From contig JAGIBK010000001.1 of NCBI GenBank assembly GCA_017744355.1, positions 620,001-684,000 on the forward strand: a DNA stretch of 64,000 nt, written 5' to 3'. Below are positions 61,757 through 64,000 of the stretch, in pieces; the stretch's first letter is position 1; every line of letters starts with the position of its first letter. Both the position numbers and the translations under genes were made by a program. This DNA is from a bacterium. Its GTDB lineage: Bacteria > Cyanobacteriota > Sericytochromatia > S15B-MN24 > UBA4093. The notes below the pieces were generated by a model. The model was not told the DNA's origin. It ran no database searches and saw only the letters and a program-made list of their open reading frames with translations.

Positions 61757-62845
61757 ATGAGACTTCAGATTCACGCTGCCATCACTGCACTGTTCGTTGC
61801 CTCCTCCATGGTCGCTGCTCCCCTAGCGGCCAATGCCCAGCCAGCGAAGCCCAAGAACTTCGAAGCCAAGGGCATCTACATGACCGCCACCTCCATGCAG
61901 ATCGACCGCTTCTACAAGCTGGTCGACGGCCTCCAGAAGGCCGGCGGCAACACCGTCGTCTTCGACGCCAAGGACGAGGACGGCATCGTCTCCTATCCCT
62001 CGAACGTACCGCTCGCCAAGGAGATCGGCGCCTCCAAGCAGGGGCCGCTGCGCGACCTCAAGAAGCGCGTGGACTACCTCCACTCCAAGGGGATCCACGT
62101 GGTCGGCCGCATCTGCCTCTTCCACGACCCGATCCTCGCCAAGCAGCGTCCCGACCTGGCCCTCAAGACCTTCGCCGGCAAGGCCTTCCCCGAGAAGGGC
62201 AAGCCCGCCTGGTCGGATCCCTACCTGCCCGCGGTCCAGCAGTACAACATCGACCTGGCCAAGGAGCTCACCTCCATGGGGGTGGATGAGGTCCAGTTCG
62301 ACTACATTCGCTACCCCGCTCAGGGCCAGATCAAGGAGATCAACTACGGCTTCGATCCCGCCAAGACCCCCAAGCACACCGTCATCACGGGCTTCCTCAA
62401 GAAGGCCTACGACGAGATGCATCGCGCGGGCAAGCTCGTCAGCATCGACGTGTACGGCGTGATCGCCTGGCAGCAGAGCATCGACGAGCGGATCACCGGC
62501 CAGCGCGTGCAGGATCTGGCGAAGTACACCGACGCCATCTGCCCCATGGTCTACCCGTCGCACTTCGGCCCCGGCTTCGACAAGTACAGCAAGCCTGGCG
62601 ACCAGCCCTACTACTTCGTGAGCAAGGGCGTCTCCAAGCTGGCCAAGCTCACCGAGGGCAGCGGGGTCACCATCCGCCCCTGGCTCCAGGCCTTCCCCTG
62701 GCGCGTCTCCAACTTCGGCCCCCAGTACGTCACCACCCAGCTCAAGGCTGCGCATGACGAAAAGGCCATCGGCTGGATGATGTGGAACGCGGGCAACAAG
62801 TACGAGGCCGCCTACTCCGGTATCGCGCGCTTCTACGGCAAGTAA
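61757..62845 (+). CDS. DUF4015 putative glycoside hydrolase (secreted)
   Basis: 362 aa from ATG 61757, chosen for AGAGGAG upstream and because the product then starts with a signal peptide (RLQIHAAITALFVASSMVAAP, cut near ANA-QPA). AKGIYMTATSM, NTVVFDAKDEDGIVSYPS, VDEVQFDYIRYP and WLQAFPW are the DUF4015 TIM-barrel signatures, with probable acidic catalytic residues. May cleave an envelope or extracellular glycan. Confidence 0.9.
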   Translation: MRLQIHAAITALFVASSMVAAPLAANAQPAKPKNFEAKGIYMTATSMQIDRFYKLVDGLQKAGGNTVVFDAKDEDGIVSYPSNVPLAKEIGASKQGPLRDLKKRVDYLHSKGIHVVGRICLFHDPILAKQRPDLALKTFAGKAFPEKGKPAWSDPYLPAVQQYNIDLAKELTSMGVDEVQFDYIRYPAQGQIKEINYGFDPAKTPKHTVITGFLKKAYDEMHRAGKLVSIDVYGVIAWQQSIDERITGQRVQDLAKYTDAICPMVYPSHFGPGFDKYSKPGDQPYYFVSKGVSKLAKLTEGSGVTIRPWLQAFPWRVSNFGPQYVTTQLKAAHDEKAIGWMMWNAGNKYEAAYSGIARFYGK

Positions 62846-62856
62846 CCCCCTCGCTT

Positions 62857-62888
62857 CAAGAGGCCACCCCGCCCGGGGTGGCCTCTTG
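62857..62888. terminator. Terminator of the DUF4015 gene
   Basis: 14-bp perfect stem CAAGAGGCCACCCC (62857-62870) / GGGGTGGCCTCTTG (62875-62888), loop GCCC. Confidence 0.85.
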
Positions 62889-62919
62889 GCTTGTATACGC
62901 CGGCTTTCGAGCGCTTGTA

Positions 62920-62928
62920 TGGTATGGT
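62920..62928 (+). promoter_or_regulatory. Extended -10 promoter of the YidD-like gene (leaderless)
   Basis: TGGTATGGT, last T at 62928 and ATG at 62937, so +1 falls 0-3 nt before the start; no Shine-Dalgarno sequence. Confidence 0.5.
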
Positions 62929-62936
62929 TCTATCCC

Positions 62937-63377
62937 ATGCGCCGCTCATCCTTCTTGAAAGTCGCTGTCTTCCTTGCGATTGCTCTGCACGTCGCGCCCG
63001 TCTCCGCCAAGGACGCGGAGTGGGGCCCGTGGCCGAGCGCGGACGCCGAAGAGCGCTTGCCCGCCTCCGCCTTTCATGCGGCAGAGGGATGGGTGGGAGA
63101 GGCCCAGAACGGTAGCCAGCCATTTCTATTCGCGCTGCGCACCTATCAGCTCTTCGTCTCCAGTCAAGACGTGGTGAGCTGTCCCATGTACCCGAGCTGC
63201 TCGCGCTTCGCCATGCATGCCTTCGCCACCTATGACCCCCTGCAGGCGTTCTTGCTCACGGCGGATCGCCTCGTTCGCGACAACCCAGGTGCCCACGAAC
63301 ACGGACGCTACCCGCACGTCCACGTGGGCGAGCAGCCCAAGCTACGAGACCTTCCCGAGGATCACCGCCTATGGTAG
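62937..63377 (+). CDS. Secreted YidD-like protein
   Basis: 146 aa from ATG 62937. A signal peptide (MRRSSFLKVAVFLAIALHVAPVSA minus the last residues) is followed by a YidD core: LRTYQLFVSSQDVVSCPMYPSCSRFAMHAF, then LLTADRLVRDNPG. Cytosolic YidD helps YidC insert membrane proteins; an exported version implies a different, periplasmic role. Stop TAG 63375-63377 overlaps the next gene's ATG region by 7 nt. Confidence 0.85.
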   Translation: MRRSSFLKVAVFLAIALHVAPVSAKDAEWGPWPSADAEERLPASAFHAAEGWVGEAQNGSQPFLFALRTYQLFVSSQDVVSCPMYPSCSRFAMHAFATYDPLQAFLLTADRLVRDNPGAHEHGRYPHVHVGEQPKLRDLPEDHRLW

Positions 63378-64000
63378 CCCCTTCCGCCTACGTCGCGCCC
63401 GCCTGGACCCAAGGGGATCCGCAGCTGGGCTTCGCCAGCTATCTCTACGATGCGGGCGAGTTCTTCCGGGCGGTGGGCGAGTTCGAGCGGTGGCGCTTCA
63501 TGCGCCCCCAGGACGTCCGTGAACCCCGGGTGCGCCTCCAGCTGGGGCGCTGCTACTTGCAGGGCAAGCGATACGAGCAGGCCCTCACCTATTTTGCGCT
63601 GCCCTACCCCTCTGCCGAGCTCGAAGCGATCGCGCGTTACGAGCAAGGACGCGCCCTCTTGGGGCTCGGCCGCTTCGAGGAGGCCGAGGCCGCGATTCGA
63701 CCGCTCGAACACTCCGCCTCTCTCGCTTCCCCTGCGCGCGTTCAGCTTGGGCTCGCCGCGGCCAAGCAAGGCGCCTGGCAACAGGCCGGGGACTATTTCG
63801 AGCGCGCGGGTGCAAGCGACGCCACGGCGATCGCGCGTAACATCCAAGTACGCCATACTCCTTCGCCCTGGGTTGCAGGTGGGCTCTCGACCCTTTTGCC
63901 TGGCGCAGGGCAGCTCTATCTTGGTCGTCAATCGGACGGCTTCGGGAGCATGTTGCTCACCGCCGCACTGGTGGGTGCCTCCTACTACTACGCGCAGCGG
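63371..64000 (+). CDS. TPR/TM2-like membrane protein, 5' fragment
   Basis: Frame open from ATG 63371 to the window end (210 codons, truncated). Residues 15-150 are TPR-like helical pairs (YLYDAGEFFRAVGEFERW; YEQALTYFALPYPSAELEAIARYEQGRALLGLGRFEEAEAAI). From about residue 175, SPWVAGGLSTLLPGAGQLYLGRQSDGFGSMLL starts a TM2-like/DUF5683 membrane hairpin. Coupled to the secreted YidD-like gene, so the pair probably works together at the envelope. Confidence 0.8.
   Translation, partial: MVAPSAYVAPAWTQGDPQLGFASYLYDAGEFFRAVGEFERWRFMRPQDVREPRVRLQLGRCYLQGKRYEQALTYFALPYPSAELEAIARYEQGRALLGLGRFEEAEAAIRPLEHSASLASPARVQLGLAAAKQGAWQQAGDYFERAGASDATAIARNIQVRHTPSPWVAGGLSTLLPGAGQLYLGRQSDGFGSMLLTAALVGASYYYAQR

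Overview
The window comes from a GC-rich, diderm-looking bacterium. The best fit is a non-photosynthetic member of the Cyanobacteriota (Sericytochromatia/Vampirovibrionia-like); this is an inference. It rests on three things: the octamer GCGATCGC (the cyanobacterial HIP1 palindrome) recurs about 50 times by my hand count where only a few are expected; several protein families are ones I know mainly from cyanobacteria (two LpxB-related glycosyltransferases of the SNGFGED and SNGPGEV types, a DUF2227 protein beginning MPSGRTHDRIT, a DUF2079 membrane protein); and no photosynthesis gene is seen. Almost all of the window is ordinary chromosomal core, densely packed, with many ATGA-type start/stop overlaps. 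No rRNA, tRNA, CRISPR array or intact insertion sequence was found.

Layout. 1-4.8 kb: the end of a GTP-type PEP carboxykinase, small unknown genes, and a large membrane GAF-GGDEF-GAF-HD-GYP protein able in principle both to make and to degrade c-di-GMP. 4.9-11 kb: typA, coaD, a coiled-coil protein with a start-codon problem, a nitrilase-family hydrolase, small unknowns, an amidohydrolase. 11-18.6 kb (minus strand): a Rieske oxygenase, a yqeG-PNP-PBP1A operon and dnaX-mltG. 18.7-31 kb: envelope polysaccharide and lipid functions, namely a GT2 glycosyltransferase, an unusual O-antigen-ligase/LpxB-like fusion, a GT39 transferase, a DUF2079 protein, a frameshifted lipoprotein, and an operon of LpxB-like protein, MsbA-like exporter and CPBP protease. 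31-40.7 kb: mrp plus a Cys-tailed MarR regulator, secDF, a DUF2227 protein, bioY, rsmA-plsY-der-nif3-like. 40.8-45.3 kb: lysA-cdaA-ybbR-uppS-holA, joining lysine/DAP, c-di-AMP, undecaprenyl phosphate and replication. 45.3-54.1 kb: a lipoprotein, rpsT, an MshEN-like/TPR protein, a flavin reductase, a CDF metal exporter and dnaE. 54.1-54.9 kb: a gene-free, AT-richer island. 54.9-58.3 kb: a redox-type cluster (two pirins, an FMN reductase, a GNAT, a 49-codon small ORF, a lipoprotein). 58.3-64 kb: an unknown gene, miaE, a Dabb protein, a DEAD-box helicase, a DUF4015 glycoside hydrolase-like protein, a secreted YidD-like protein and the start of a TPR/TM2-like membrane protein.

Most unusual points: (1) the 54.17-54.64 kb island holds a 109-bp-period array of degenerate repeats (conserved outer boxes, variable hairpin apex, constant ~57-nt unrelated spacers) that resembles integron attC architecture; (2) promoters repeatedly use an extended -10 (TGNTANNNT), and at several genes it lies only 7-10 nt before the start codon, predicting leaderless mRNAs; (3) the O-antigen ligase/LpxB-like fusion; (4) a possible local c-di-GMP writer/eraser and MshEN-type reader; (5) a MarR regulator with a Cys4 tail beside the Fe-S carrier Mrp. 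Two loci (7.4 kb and 26.6 kb) look frameshifted or use non-standard decoding.
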